A DNA stretch of 64,000 bases, from the NCBI GenBank assembly GCA_964561475.1, contig CAZLPU010000013.1, positions 10,789 through 74,788 of the forward strand, written 5' to 3'. This document shows positions 51,144 to 59,315 of the stretch, piece by piece (position 1 is the stretch's first letter; each line of letters opens with the position of its first letter). A program made the translations under genes and the position numbers. Below the pieces are notes generated by a model, which searched no databases, had not been told where the DNA came from, and saw nothing but the letters and a program-made list of their open reading frames with translations. The DNA comes from CAYUYV01 sp964561475 (GTDB lineage Bacteria; Pseudomonadota; Alphaproteobacteria; JAJFIK01).

Positions 51144-51986
51144 ATGTCTTACGAGCGCCAAATGGACCGCCAAAGCGGATCGATGGGATCGCCATCCGAA
51201 GGCCCTGATCCCAATTGCGTCGATGCACCATTGCCGAAGACCGCCGACGGCGGCCGGGAGCGGCCATCTGTTTCCGTGGTTGTGCCGGTGATGAACGAGG
51301 CCGGGAATGTCGTGCCCCTCATGGAGGAAATCCATGATGCCCTTGAGGGGGCGGAAGCTTATGAGACGATTTTCGTTGATGACTGCAGCACGGACGGGAC
51401 GCCCGAACGGCTTGTGGAGGTCCGGTCCAAATTCCCCCGCCTCCGGGTGATCCGCCACGACGTCAACTGCGGACAGAGCGCCGCGATCCGCACCGGGGTT
51501 CTGGCGGCCCAGGGCGGTTACATCGTGACCCTTGACGGGGATGGCCAGAACGATCCGGCTGATATTCCCAGGGTTCTGGCCGCTCTCCGGGCGAGTGATG
51601 CGCCCGCGACCCTCAAGATGGTTTCAGGCCAGAGGGTCAAGCGCCAAGACACGATCATCAAGAAGCTGTCGTCGAGAGTGGCCAATGCGGTGCGCCGGGC
51701 TCTCCTCAATGACGGGACCCTGGACACGGGCTGCGGATTGAAGGCCTTCTGCCGGACCAGCTATTTGCGGCTCCCCTATTTCGACCATATGCACCGGTAT
51801 TTTCCGGCTTTGATGCGCCGGGAGGGGTATCAGGTCGGCTTTGTGAAGGTAAACCACCGCCCCCGGCTCCATGGCCGCTCCAAATACGGCGTTTTCGACA
51901 GGCTCTGGGTCTCCTTCAGCGATTTGATGGGGGTGATGTGGCTTAACCGCCGCTGCCGCCGTCCCGGCCACCGCCAGGAACTGTAG
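51144..51986 (+). CDS. GT2 polyprenyl-phosphate glycosyltransferase (DPM1/ArnC-like, no membrane anchor)
   Basis: 280 residues. GT-A signatures are VSVVVPVMNEAGNVVPLMEE, FVDDCSTDGTPERL and VTLDGDGQNDPADIP with the metal-binding DGD. HDVNCGQSAAIRTGV and the end RSKYGVFDRLWVSFSDLMGV match dolichol/undecaprenyl-phosphate sugar synthases. No C-terminal membrane helices follow, unlike ArnC. It would load a nucleotide sugar onto undecaprenyl phosphate at the cytoplasmic face, providing donor for the divergent GT39 enzymes. The first 40 residues look unstructured, and a later start is possible. Confidence 0.9.
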   Translation: MSYERQMDRQSGSMGSPSEGPDPNCVDAPLPKTADGGRERPSVSVVVPVMNEAGNVVPLMEEIHDALEGAEAYETIFVDDCSTDGTPERLVEVRSKFPRLRVIRHDVNCGQSAAIRTGVLAAQGGYIVTLDGDGQNDPADIPRVLAALRASDAPATLKMVSGQRVKRQDTIIKKLSSRVANAVRRALLNDGTLDTGCGLKAFCRTSYLRLPYFDHMHRYFPALMRREGYQVGFVKVNHRPRLHGRSKYGVFDRLWVSFSDLMGVMWLNRRCRRPGHRQEL

Positions 51987-52083
51987 GGCCAGGGGATGGG
52001 AACTGGAGGAGACCAGGCGGATGGGGACCAAATGGATGAGCACTCGATGGACGGGCACCCGGTGACATGACCAACGGTTTGCC

Positions 52084-52932
52084 ATGAGCAATGTTTCGCA
52101 GACGGAACAGGCACCGGACCTGCGGTCGCTTCTGATCCGGGCAGGGCTTGTGGTTCTGGCCATCGCGATGCTGATCGCGTTGGTGTGGATGCAGTTGTCC
52201 TCGGGCGAAGGGACCCTGGACGACCGGGTGCGGGAGATGATGGCCCAGACCCGCTCCAGCGTCCTGGCGCCGGTGATCGCCGTTCTGCTTCTCGTGGTGT
52301 TGAATGTGGCCGGCGTGCCTTTGATGGTGCTGACCGCCGGGGCCACGGTGGTGTTCGCCTCCGGCCTTCAGGGGTTCTTTCTGTCCTGGCTCGCCTCAAT
52401 GATCGGTGCCACGATCGGGTATGGCCTGGGGCGGCTGTCTGGCGGCGCGCTGTTGCGCACCTTCGGAGGGGAACGGCTGAACGCCTTGAGCGAAATGCTC
52501 GGCCGCAGAGGGTTCCTCACCTGTTTCGGGATCCGCCTCATCCCAACGGCCCCGGCCATCGTCGTGAATATGGTGATCGGTGCCTCCCATGTGGGGCCTG
52601 GCAAGTTTCTGGCGGGCACAGCCCTTGGGATTGCGCCCAAACTGGCTTTTATTGCGGCGATCACCCAGGGGGTCGCCATGCTGGAGACCCGCCACAGTCC
52701 GCTATTTATTGGCGCTCTCGCGGCCCTGGTGGTGATCTGGATTGTCACCATGGTGGCATTGCGCCGCCTCATGAGCCGGTTTCTGGGTGTGCAGGACGGA
52801 GCCCGTGACTTTGAAGTCAAGGGCGGGGATACCGATGGGTCGAACCCGGATCCGGATCGGACCCAGGATCTTGCCACTCCGGACGGGGCAAGCCGGGACC
52901 TGGCCCGGTCCGGCGAAAAGGAAGTGGAATAA
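52084..52932 (+). CDS. TVP38/TMEM64 (VTT domain, DedA-like) membrane protein 1
   Basis: 282 residues. One N-terminal helix (VVLAIAMLIALVWMQL), then the VTT core: VLNVAGVPLMVLTAGATVVF, ASMIGATIGYGLGRLSGG (re-entrant region) and FGIRLIPTAPAIVVNMVIGA with the conserved Arg-Pro-Asn elements. The C-terminal 50 residues are polar and acidic. VTT/DedA relatives are lipid scramblases or undecaprenyl-phosphate flippases, which fits the neighbouring glycosyltransferases. The next gene, 8 bp downstream, is a paralogue. Confidence 0.9.
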   Translation: MSNVSQTEQAPDLRSLLIRAGLVVLAIAMLIALVWMQLSSGEGTLDDRVREMMAQTRSSVLAPVIAVLLLVVLNVAGVPLMVLTAGATVVFASGLQGFFLSWLASMIGATIGYGLGRLSGGALLRTFGGERLNALSEMLGRRGFLTCFGIRLIPTAPAIVVNMVIGASHVGPGKFLAGTALGIAPKLAFIAAITQGVAMLETRHSPLFIGALAALVVIWIVTMVALRRLMSRFLGVQDGARDFEVKGGDTDGSNPDPDRTQDLATPDGASRDLARSGEKEVE

Positions 52933-52940
52933 GAAAAGCA

Positions 52941-53741
52941 ATGGCGTTACGGCCCACCAGCTCGAAAGTCTCCGCAGCCGGCCTTGCCGCGCGGCTTGAC
53001 GACCCTGACCAGCGCCGGATGGCGGTGCTGGTTCTGCGCGCGGTTCTGCTGGTCCTCGGTCTGGCGGCTCTTCTGGCCTTTCTGGGCACCATGATTGCCG
53101 ACATGCCCCGCACCCCTGAGGGCAATCTGGACCTTTCCGCCGTTCTGGGTGCGGCGCGGGATACGCCTTGGGCCCCCCTCATCGTCGTTGCGGTGTATGT
53201 GCTGCTCAACTTCGCGGGCGTGCCCCAGTTTCTACTCGTGGGCGGCACCGTGATCGTGTTCGGCCCGTGGACCGGCTTTGTCTACGCCTGGTGCGCCACC
53301 ATGATCAGTTCAAGCGTGGGGTTCTGGCTCGGCCATTTCTTCGGCGGTGAGTTGTTCCGCCGGTTCGGCGGCGGTACCGCAAACCAGCTCAGCGCTCGCA
53401 TCGCGCGCCACGGGGTGCTGGCTAGCGCCATTGTCCGGGTTGTGCCCGCGGGACCGGCGATCATGGTCAACATGGCGGCGGGCCTGTCCCACATTTCCTA
53501 CGGTAAGTTTCTTCTGGGCACCGGCCTTGGTATCGCGCCGAAAATCCTGGTCATCGCCCTGGTGGGCAAGGGGATATCCAGTTTCCTGGAAAGCGGCAGC
53601 GGGCTGGCCCTGGCGGCCATTGCCGGGCTGGTGGTGCTCTGGATTGTGGCGATGATCCTGGCGCGCAGGGTCTTCAAGCGCTGGAGGGCCGCCCAGCCCG
53701 AGGAAACGGCGGAAAGCCAGCCTCCAGCCTCACCCTCCTGA
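52941..53741 (+). CDS. TVP38/TMEM64 (VTT domain, DedA-like) membrane protein 2
   Basis: 266 residues, paralogous to the preceding gene: VYVLLNFAGVPQFLLVGGTV, SSVGFWLGHFFGGELFRRFG and AIVRVVPAGPAIMVNMAAGL align with its VTT core. It lies 8 bp downstream with the same orientation, so the pair arose by tandem duplication and is co-expressed. The two may form a heterodimer, or serve different lipids. The C-terminal tail is short and polar. Confidence 0.9.
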   Translation: MALRPTSSKVSAAGLAARLDDPDQRRMAVLVLRAVLLVLGLAALLAFLGTMIADMPRTPEGNLDLSAVLGAARDTPWAPLIVVAVYVLLNFAGVPQFLLVGGTVIVFGPWTGFVYAWCATMISSSVGFWLGHFFGGELFRRFGGGTANQLSARIARHGVLASAIVRVVPAGPAIMVNMAAGLSHISYGKFLLGTGLGIAPKILVIALVGKGISSFLESGSGLALAAIAGLVVLWIVAMILARRVFKRWRAAQPEETAESQPPASPS

Positions 53742-53936
53742 GGCTGTGGTGGGTCCGCAGCGGCGCGGGAGGACCACCAGAGACCCAGAACGGCGTCATG
53801 ACCGCCCGTCAGGCGTTCCCGGGTGAGCGTTTCGACGATTTACGGTGAATTTCCCGTGAAAACATGGAATAGTGCGGCCAAGTCACAGGAGTGGCGGGAT
53901 GCAAGATTTCATTAACCACAGTGCAAGGGGGAAGCC

Positions 53937-54413
53937 ATGGCAGGCCAGCAGTCGTCCCTGAATGTTTTCGCGGCTTTGCCGCTGATCGCCGTTGTGGTGA
54001 TCATCTACAACATCACCGTTTTCACCGGTGTCGCCTTCTTCGGAACCGACGCCGAGACCAGCGGTGACGTCCAGCAGATTGACGCCATTCTGGACGCGGG
54101 CTTCAGCCTGACCCTGATCTCCGGTTCGATCTGGAAGTTCAGCTACGGCGATTTCCTCCTCGTGTTCGGTCTGGGTCTGCTTCTGGTCGAAGTGATCCGC
54201 GCCACGAAGACCGGCACCACCGCGATCATCAATCACAGCCTTTCGCTGATCCTGTTCGTCATTTGCCTGATCGAGTTCATCGTGATCCCAGGTTTCGGGA
54301 CCTCCGTGTTCTTCATCCTGATGCTGATGACGCTCTTTGATGTGACCGCGGGCTTCACCGTCGGTATCGTTGCCGCACGCCGCGACTTCGGCGACGCGGG
54401 CCGCGTTCTCTAA
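53937..54413 (+). CDS. Small four-helix membrane protein, conserved-looking, unknown function
   Basis: 158 residues, start ATG preceded by AAGGGGGAAGCC. Hydrophobic helices lie near residues 9-33, 66-87, 98-118 and 121-145 (LLVFGLGLLLVEVIRATKTG; ILFVICLIEFIVIPGFGTS; FILMLMTLFDVTAGFTVGIV), with a polar loop after the first (DAETSGDVQQIDAILDAG). Conserved-looking charged residues are Glu in LVEVIR and Asp in FDVTAG. The pattern is familiar from short alphaproteobacterial membrane proteins with no assigned role. A strong terminator follows, so it is a single-gene transcript. Confidence 0.85.
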   Translation: MAGQQSSLNVFAALPLIAVVVIIYNITVFTGVAFFGTDAETSGDVQQIDAILDAGFSLTLISGSIWKFSYGDFLLVFGLGLLLVEVIRATKTGTTAIINHSLSLILFVICLIEFIVIPGFGTSVFFILMLMTLFDVTAGFTVGIVAARRDFGDAGRVL

Positions 54414-54430
54414 ACCGGAATTACTCCGGT

Positions 54431-54457
54431 CCGGCGCCAGCTACCGGCTGGCGCCGG
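54431..54457 (+). terminator. Rho-independent terminator after four-helix membrane protein
   Basis: CCGGCGCCAGC (54431-54441) and GCTGGCGCCGG (54447-54457) form a perfect 11-bp stem with loop TACCG, followed by CGCCTTATTTT. A smaller hairpin ACCGGA/TCCGGT lies directly before it at 54415-54430. Confidence 0.8.
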
Positions 54458-54542
54458 CGCCTTATTTTCCCACCACTCCGGCAGGCTTAATTCAGCCATG
54501 CAGGTTGGCATTACTGCCCCCGTCCAATGGAGTACCCCCGTC

Positions 54543-54980
54543 ATGGCCAATTTTTTCGATGCAACCTGGTTCAACAATCGCATGAATGATGTGGGATTGA
54601 ATCAGCAGCAACTCGCCCGTCAGATGGGGCTGTCCTACAATGACATTCTTGCCATCTGGAACGACCAGCGGCAGATCTCCGACTCTGAATTCAAAGTCCT
54701 GGCATCGATCCTTGAGCGCCCTGAAAAAGAAGTGCGCCAGCGGGCCGGATTGCAGGGTATGGCCCATCCCAGGAACCAGGGTGGATTTAATCAGGGCGGC
54801 GTAAATCCAGGTGGATACAATCCGAACCAGCCACGACCTACGCCCGGCGCGACCAACTACTCCGGGTACGGCCCCCAAGACCCGGTCCTGGCAGCCCGTA
54901 TCGAGTCCCTTGAGCTGCAAATGGCCAAGATCGACATTAAGCTCGCGCAATTGCTGCGCTATTACGGCCTGCTGGAGTGA
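54543..54980 (+). CDS. Small HTH (XRE/Cro-like) protein with Gly/Asn-rich linker
   Basis: 145 residues from the ATG at 54543 (MANFFDATWFNNRMNDVG) with GGAG about ten bases upstream. Residues about 8-60 read as a lambda-repressor-like HTH: LNQQQLARQMGLSYNDILAI and ILERPEKEVRQRAGL. A Gly/Asn/Gln/Pro-rich linker (about 70-108) has two or three copies of a GGxNxGG-like unit. The C-terminal 30 residues (IESLELQMAKIDIKLAQLLR) form a heptad helix, likely a dimerisation coiled coil. It may be a DNA-binding regulator; targets are unknown. Confidence 0.75.
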   Translation: MANFFDATWFNNRMNDVGLNQQQLARQMGLSYNDILAIWNDQRQISDSEFKVLASILERPEKEVRQRAGLQGMAHPRNQGGFNQGGVNPGGYNPNQPRPTPGATNYSGYGPQDPVLAARIESLELQMAKIDIKLAQLLRYYGLLE

Positions 54981-55000
54981 CAGGCGTTTGACGGGGGATA

Positions 55001-55158
55001 GAGCATGAGGCGTCTAATCCGCATCATGCTCAAGGCCGCGACTGCGGTCCGGTGCCACTGCGCCGCCCTCGCGGAGGCGCCTCGCGCCGTGAGCGAAAAA
55101 ACTAGAGCGGCGGCCACCCTGTTTAGAAGTGATCGTGATTTTGCACCCGCCGCTCTAG
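55001..55158. repeat. Composite extragenic palindrome (alphaproteobacterial mosaic type)
   Basis: Two perfect palindromes lie in tandem in the 300-bp spacer. GAGCATGA (55001-55008) pairs with TCATGCTC (55024-55031). CTAGAGCGGCGG (55102-55113) pairs with CCGCCGCTCTAG (55147-55158), 33 bases apart. GAGCATGA/TCATGCTC and CTAGAGC ends are typical of repeated intergenic elements in alphaproteobacteria, usually present in many copies per genome. Confidence 0.65.
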
Positions 55159-55283
55159 GCGGCTGGCGCGGGATCATGGTCGCGCCTGCCCGCTTGACCT
55201 CTTCACCCTCCGTTTATCCCATGGCCGCGTTTATCCCATGGCCTAGCTATTCCGTGACCCCATCAATACAAGCCCGCCGGCAT

Positions 55284-56513
55284 TCAATGCCGTTTGTCCG
55301 GGCCGCCTGATCCTTCCGGTGTCAGACCATCGTTGATGCTGTCCTCGGAACGGCTCGCGCTCGGATTGTCCTGGCCCGACCGGATTTCTGGCCGGATCTC
55401 TCGCGGGCTCTCTCTCTGGCTCTCTGGGGTGTTCCAAGGCCCTGCCCGCCGGGTGTTTTCTTCCCCTACAGACTGGCTTGCGCCATTGTGACCGGGACGG
55501 TCCCGATGGCCCGCAAGGCCATTGCCACGGGGCGCGGCATCGCCCGGTTCCGAGTTGGCCTGAGTGGCAGTTCCTCCGTAGCCGACCTTTGGCTCGATGG
55601 CTCCGAACCGGGCTGGCTGCAAAGGCTGCTCACTCTTTTCCAAAACATGCGGATGATGCCCGTTGCCGGATCCGCCAGCCGGGTCAGACCCAGGACCGGG
55701 CTGGGGCGCGGCTTGCGGCCCTGACTGGGACTGGGACTGGGGTTGGGATTGGGACTGGGATTGGGGTGCAGGGGAGGGCAGGCCGATCTGGTCGAGGCGG
55801 CGTTGCATGGCCTCGATCTGGTCCCGCAAAAGGCTCAACTCATCCCGCACCGGGCTCGCCTCGCCAGGACCGTTCCCGGATGCAGGGCCGTTCGCCGGCG
55901 TCTGTCCGTTGGTCCCGCCATTATACGCAGAAGTGGCAGCATAGTGAGAGGGGGCGGGGGCTACACCACAGTCGGGTCTGCCCATGTCGGCATCCCGGCC
56001 CATGGCCGCGCCCATGTCTCTGGAGCCGGGTTTCTGGGGTGTGCCGAATGTCAGCATGCGACGGTAGGCTTCGAGCCAGGTTTCCTGGAACATGACCATG
56101 TTCTGGCGGGCCATATCCTCGAAAACCTTGAAAGGCTGGCCGCCCAGGGTGTCAGCCATGCGGGCGCGCACCTGTTCCTGGTTCCGGGCAAAAGTTTCCA
56201 TACTGAGTTCCAGATAGCGCGGGACGGCGGCACCCATCTGATTGCCGTAAAAGCCGATCAACTGGCGCAGGAACTGGATGGGGAGAAGGTTCTGGCCCTT
56301 GTTCTCTTCTTCGAAAATGATCTGTGTCAGAACGGACCGGGTGATGTCTTCGTTGCTTTTGGCATCATAGACGTTGAACTCTTCGCCCCGTTTGACCATC
56401 TCGCACAGGTGATCGAGGGTCACGTAACTGCTCGTCGCCGTGTTGTAGAGGCGGCGATTGGCGTATTTCTTGATGGTAATTGGACCATCGGGGGCTGCGT
56501 TCTTTCCCGTCAC
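55284..56513 (-). CDS. phaR: Polyhydroxyalkanoate synthesis regulator PhaR with long low-complexity tail
   Basis: 409 residues from a GTG start with GAGGGA seven bases upstream, giving MTGKNAAPDGPITIKKYANR; an ATG at 56600 would add 29 residues but lacks a ribosome site. Residues about 12-75 are the PHB/PHA accumulation regulator DNA-binding domain (KKYANRRLYNTATSSYVTLD), followed by the second conserved domain to about residue 190 (VPRYLELSMETFARNQEQ; FKVFEDMARQNMVMFQETWL). Normal PhaR ends there. The extra 220 residues are Pro/Gln/Ser/Gly-rich, with an (SQ)n tract and one helix (DELSLLRDQIEAMQRRLDQI). PhaR represses phasin genes and binds PHB granules. It is divergent from phaB. Confidence 0.9.
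   Translation of the reverse strand: MTGKNAAPDGPITIKKYANRRLYNTATSSYVTLDHLCEMVKRGEEFNVYDAKSNEDITRSVLTQIIFEEENKGQNLLPIQFLRQLIGFYGNQMGAAVPRYLELSMETFARNQEQVRARMADTLGGQPFKVFEDMARQNMVMFQETWLEAYRRMLTFGTPQKPGSRDMGAAMGRDADMGRPDCGVAPAPSHYAATSAYNGGTNGQTPANGPASGNGPGEASPVRDELSLLRDQIEAMQRRLDQIGLPSPAPQSQSQSQPQSQSQSGPQAAPQPGPGSDPAGGSGNGHHPHVLEKSEQPLQPARFGAIEPKVGYGGTATQANSEPGDAAPRGNGLAGHRDRPGHNGASQSVGEENTRRAGPWNTPESQRESPREIRPEIRSGQDNPSASRSEDSINDGLTPEGSGGPDKRH
55722..55772. repeat. Degenerate hexamer repeat encoding (Ser-Gln)n in phaR
   Basis: GACTGG-type hexamers (GACTGG, GGTTGG, GATTGG) repeat about eight times. On the minus strand they encode alternating Ser and Gln in the PhaR tail. Third-position drift shows the tract has been kept at protein level or is old. 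Confidence 0.8.
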
Positions 56514-57111
56514 TGTCTTTCCCTCATTTTCCGTGCCCGTTTTTGTCTGGCCAGCGGTTTTTATTGAGCTTGGCCTCCGGTCTTTGAGGACCAGTGCCAT
56601 TGAAAACCAAGTTTCTTGTTTGTTCGGGCGCGTTGCTTGGCGATGCCGTTGGAGAAGATGCCCGGGCCATTCTGGATCTTGCCCGCCGAAGGCTCCTGCT
56701 TGGGCCCGCCAACGGCTCCCTCCAAGGGGGCTCCCTCCGTGGGTCAGGGTCTTTGCGCTGCCGTTCCAATCCGCATCCGGTAAAGGGGGAGGCGCTGCTT
56801 TCGGACCCGGTCACAGGCATATCATGGGCCAGAGAGTAGCATTGCCGCCAATACCCGGCTTGCGAGCCTGCCCTCATCTCCTAATCTACGCCCAGATCTT
56901 CCACGGTGCAAAGTATCCGCTGCTGACAACCTGTCAGTGACGAATTCAGCGGAAATACAGGTGCTCAGCCCATTGAAAAGTGGGATTTTTTGGCCCGGAG
57001 AGCCTTTCCCTCTCTGGCGAAACCGACGACACTTCGCAGTGATTCGGTCGCAATGCTCATGAAGGGGCGGGATTCTTGTGCCCCCGTCTCCTTAAGGTGG
57101 AGGGAAACGCC
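56514..57111. promoter_or_regulatory. phaR/phaB divergent region
   Basis: About 600 bases without a convincing gene. It must contain both promoters. Repeated GGCTCCCTCC occurs twice near 56714-56740. Possible PhaR sites (TGC/GCA-rich) such as GTGCAAAG and CTGCTGACA near 56909-56931 are present but weak. The ribosome site of phaB (GGAGGGAAACGCC) ends the region. Confidence 0.4.
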
Positions 57112-57840
57112 ATGTCCAATGTTGCAATCGTCACCGGTGGTACCCGGGGGATCGGCCTCGCGATCACCAAGGCGCTCAAGGAAGCGGGTTATGCCGTTGC
57201 CGCAACCTATGTCGGCAATGAAGAAGCGGCCCGGGCCTGCGCCGAGGAGCACGGTGTCTCGGTGTACAAATGGGATGTCTGTGACTGGGACAACTGCATC
57301 AACGGTGTCGCCCAGGTCGAGAAGGATCTGGGGCCGGTCAGTGTCCTGGTGAACAATGCCGGTATCACCCGGGATTCCATGCTCCATAAAATGGAACCGG
57401 AGATGTGGCATTCCGTGATCCGCACCAATCTGGATTCCATGTTCTTCATGTGCCGGGCGGTCCTGGAAGGCATGCGGGCGCGCAATTTCGGCCGCATCAT
57501 CAACATCTCGTCCATCAACGGCCAGAAGGGCCAGATGGGTCAGACCAACTATTCCGCCGCCAAAGCCGGTGTGATCGGCTTCACCAAGGCCCTCGCCCAG
57601 GAGACCGCGCGCAAGGGCATTACGGTGAACTGCATTGCCCCCGGTTACATCGACACCGATATGGTCGCCGCGGTGCCCCAGAAGGCTCTGGATCAGATCA
57701 TTTCCACAATTCCCGTCGGCCGCCTCGGCGCGCCGGAAGAAATTGCGCACTGTGTGCTGTTCCTCGCCAATGAACACGCTGCCTTTGTCACCGGCTCTGT
57801 CCTGACCGCCAATGGGGGCCAGTACATCGCCAACGGCTGA
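57112..57840 (+). CDS. phaB: Acetoacetyl-CoA reductase
   Basis: 242 residues from the ATG at 57112. Short-chain dehydrogenase with NADPH motif VTGGTRGIGLAI, NNAGIT, catalytic Ser in INISSINGQKG, Tyr and Lys in NYSAAKAGVIG, and PGYIDTDMV. QKGQMGQTNYSAAKAG is diagnostic of PhaB against FabG. It reduces acetoacetyl-CoA to (R)-3-hydroxybutyryl-CoA for polyhydroxybutyrate. phaA and phaC are not in the window. Confidence 0.95.
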   Translation: MSNVAIVTGGTRGIGLAITKALKEAGYAVAATYVGNEEAARACAEEHGVSVYKWDVCDWDNCINGVAQVEKDLGPVSVLVNNAGITRDSMLHKMEPEMWHSVIRTNLDSMFFMCRAVLEGMRARNFGRIINISSINGQKGQMGQTNYSAAKAGVIGFTKALAQETARKGITVNCIAPGYIDTDMVAAVPQKALDQIISTIPVGRLGAPEEIAHCVLFLANEHAAFVTGSVLTANGGQYIANG

Positions 57841-58337
57841 TTGCCGGAGCGACGGACGGGTTCCCGGCTGAAGCCCAGCCGTATTGTGTTTGTCTCCCGG
57901 GGTGTGCGGATCAATTTGCTGATTGGTCCGCCGCCTGTGTGTGTTGCGGAAATGTCACGTCCGCAGCTTTTTGCAATCCTCATCCCCCTGAGGGCTGTAA
58001 TTGGCGGGGTCAGCCATGGAGCTGATCCAGCCCGGCCATGGTCTGACCAAGATCCGATGGCATCCCTGTTTCCCACATGACACACGGCCAAATGAATTTT
58101 GCTTCTGTTGCGGAGCGCGGCGTCTAGGCCCTTTCGGTGACTGGGCAGATCGTTCAAATTTGGCACAGTCTGGGGGTAAGCTTTGCTTCACCCTTAGACC
58201 TAACGGGATGGCAAGTCTCGCGGGGTCACTGTCATGAGAAAGCGCCTTCAAGCGGGAAAAGGCGCCCTTGACGAGACGACACCGCATTTCGAGGCTTGCT
58301 GTTTGTGGCGTGACAGTGCGGGGCTCATGGGTCGCTG
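57841..58337. other. Intergenic region with nested inverted repeats ahead of exported protein gene
   Basis: About 500 bases, no gene seen. CACTGTCA (58227-58234) and TGACAGTG (58311-58318) are exact inverted copies 76 bases apart; between them GCGCCTT (58242-58248) and AAGGCGC (58259-58265) make a small hairpin. The whole lies in the probable leader of the next gene and could fold as one branched RNA. Confidence 0.45.
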
Positions 58338-59183
58338 ATGGGACGGATGCAGAACTCAATAGACGCACCACTTCACCAGATTTTTCAGTCCGCGCAGGCC
58401 GGTCGTTTCCAGACCTTCGTCCAGTGCGGCGGTTTTCTGGTTTTCCTCTTCGCAATCGCATTTCCAGTCGTCGCTCATGCCCAAGATCGGGCCCAGGAGC
58501 GCGTCCAGGTCCGGAACGCCCCACAGAACGCCATGATGGCGTATCGCAGCGGGGACGGGTCCATCGGGTTCACGGTTGAACAGGCCGGCGGACGGGTAGT
58601 CATGCGGTTCGCGGGCAACCAGGGCCGGGAAATCATCCTGCGCTCCCGCCCTGCCACACGGGGCGATCTCGTGATGCAGGATGAGCGCGGCAGCGTGGTT
58701 TTGCGGGTCACGTCTTTTGGTCCGGCCACCTATTTCCCCGAGGGCAATCTGCGGGGCATTCCCATGCTTCAGGCCCCCAATAAGGGGCTCGGCGAGACCA
58801 AGAAGGTCATGCAGCAGGTTGCCGGCAATGAAGCCATCGAAGATGTGCGCCTCGAGGCTGCCAGCCTGGCTGCGAAAGTAAGCCAGTCCCTCGGCGCGTC
58901 GATCCTGTTCGACCTGGATATGCCGCCCATGCCGCGCACGGGCACCCGCACCATTGGCGAAGCCGTGCGAAATGTGGCCAATGCCCTTGAGAATCTGGCG
59001 AAGGAACCCAAAAGCCGGGACGATCTTTCGGACACCCTGAATCGGGTGCGGTTCACCAAGGAAGAGCAGCCCGGCTTGCACCGGGAGGGCCGTATTCTCT
59101 ACGTGAATATCGCCGACGCCTTCGGCCATGAAGGACGCCCTGCCTCCACCTCCATCATGTCTTTCCTGCGCACCCCAGATTGA
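58338..59183 (+). CDS. Exported DUF4908-like protein
   Basis: 281 residues. After a 30-residue N-region a hydrophobic signal (FLVFLFAIAFPVVAHA) precedes cleavage near AHA-QDR. The mature part begins with a beta-rich domain (YRSGDGSIGFTVEQAGGRVV; FAGNQGREIILRSRPATRGD; VLRVTSFGPATYFPEG) like the DUF4908 proteins of alphaproteobacteria; family assignment is from memory of this pattern and uncertain. The second half is helical and polar (NLEN and KEEQ segments). A strong terminator follows, and the gene stands alone. Function unknown. Confidence 0.6.
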   Translation: MGRMQNSIDAPLHQIFQSAQAGRFQTFVQCGGFLVFLFAIAFPVVAHAQDRAQERVQVRNAPQNAMMAYRSGDGSIGFTVEQAGGRVVMRFAGNQGREIILRSRPATRGDLVMQDERGSVVLRVTSFGPATYFPEGNLRGIPMLQAPNKGLGETKKVMQQVAGNEAIEDVRLEAASLAAKVSQSLGASILFDLDMPPMPRTGTRTIGEAVRNVANALENLAKEPKSRDDLSDTLNRVRFTKEEQPGLHREGRILYVNIADAFGHEGRPASTSIMSFLRTPD

Positions 59184-59251
59184 TTTGGATGGGACCGATC
59201 TCGATGGGGTTGGGCTGGGCAGGCGGCTGACACCGGATTGCAATGACCAAC

Positions 59252-59278
59252 AAGGCTGAAGCCGCTGGCTTCAGCCTT
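59252..59278. terminator. Bidirectional terminator
   Basis: AAGGCTGAAGCC (59252-59263) and GGCTTCAGCCTT (59267-59278) form a perfect 12-bp stem with loop GCT, followed by TTGTGTTT on plus and preceded by a short T-containing tract for minus. It lies between convergent genes for the exported protein and the cupin. Confidence 0.85.
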
Positions 59279-59315
59279 TTGTGTTTGCAGTGCCAGCGGG
59301 TGTCTCGCAGGCTGT

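Noticed and set aside
55122..55160. tRNA or small-RNA gene in the phaR downstream spacer
   Set aside because: The pairing is a simple inverted repeat; no cloverleaf or T-loop sequence was found.
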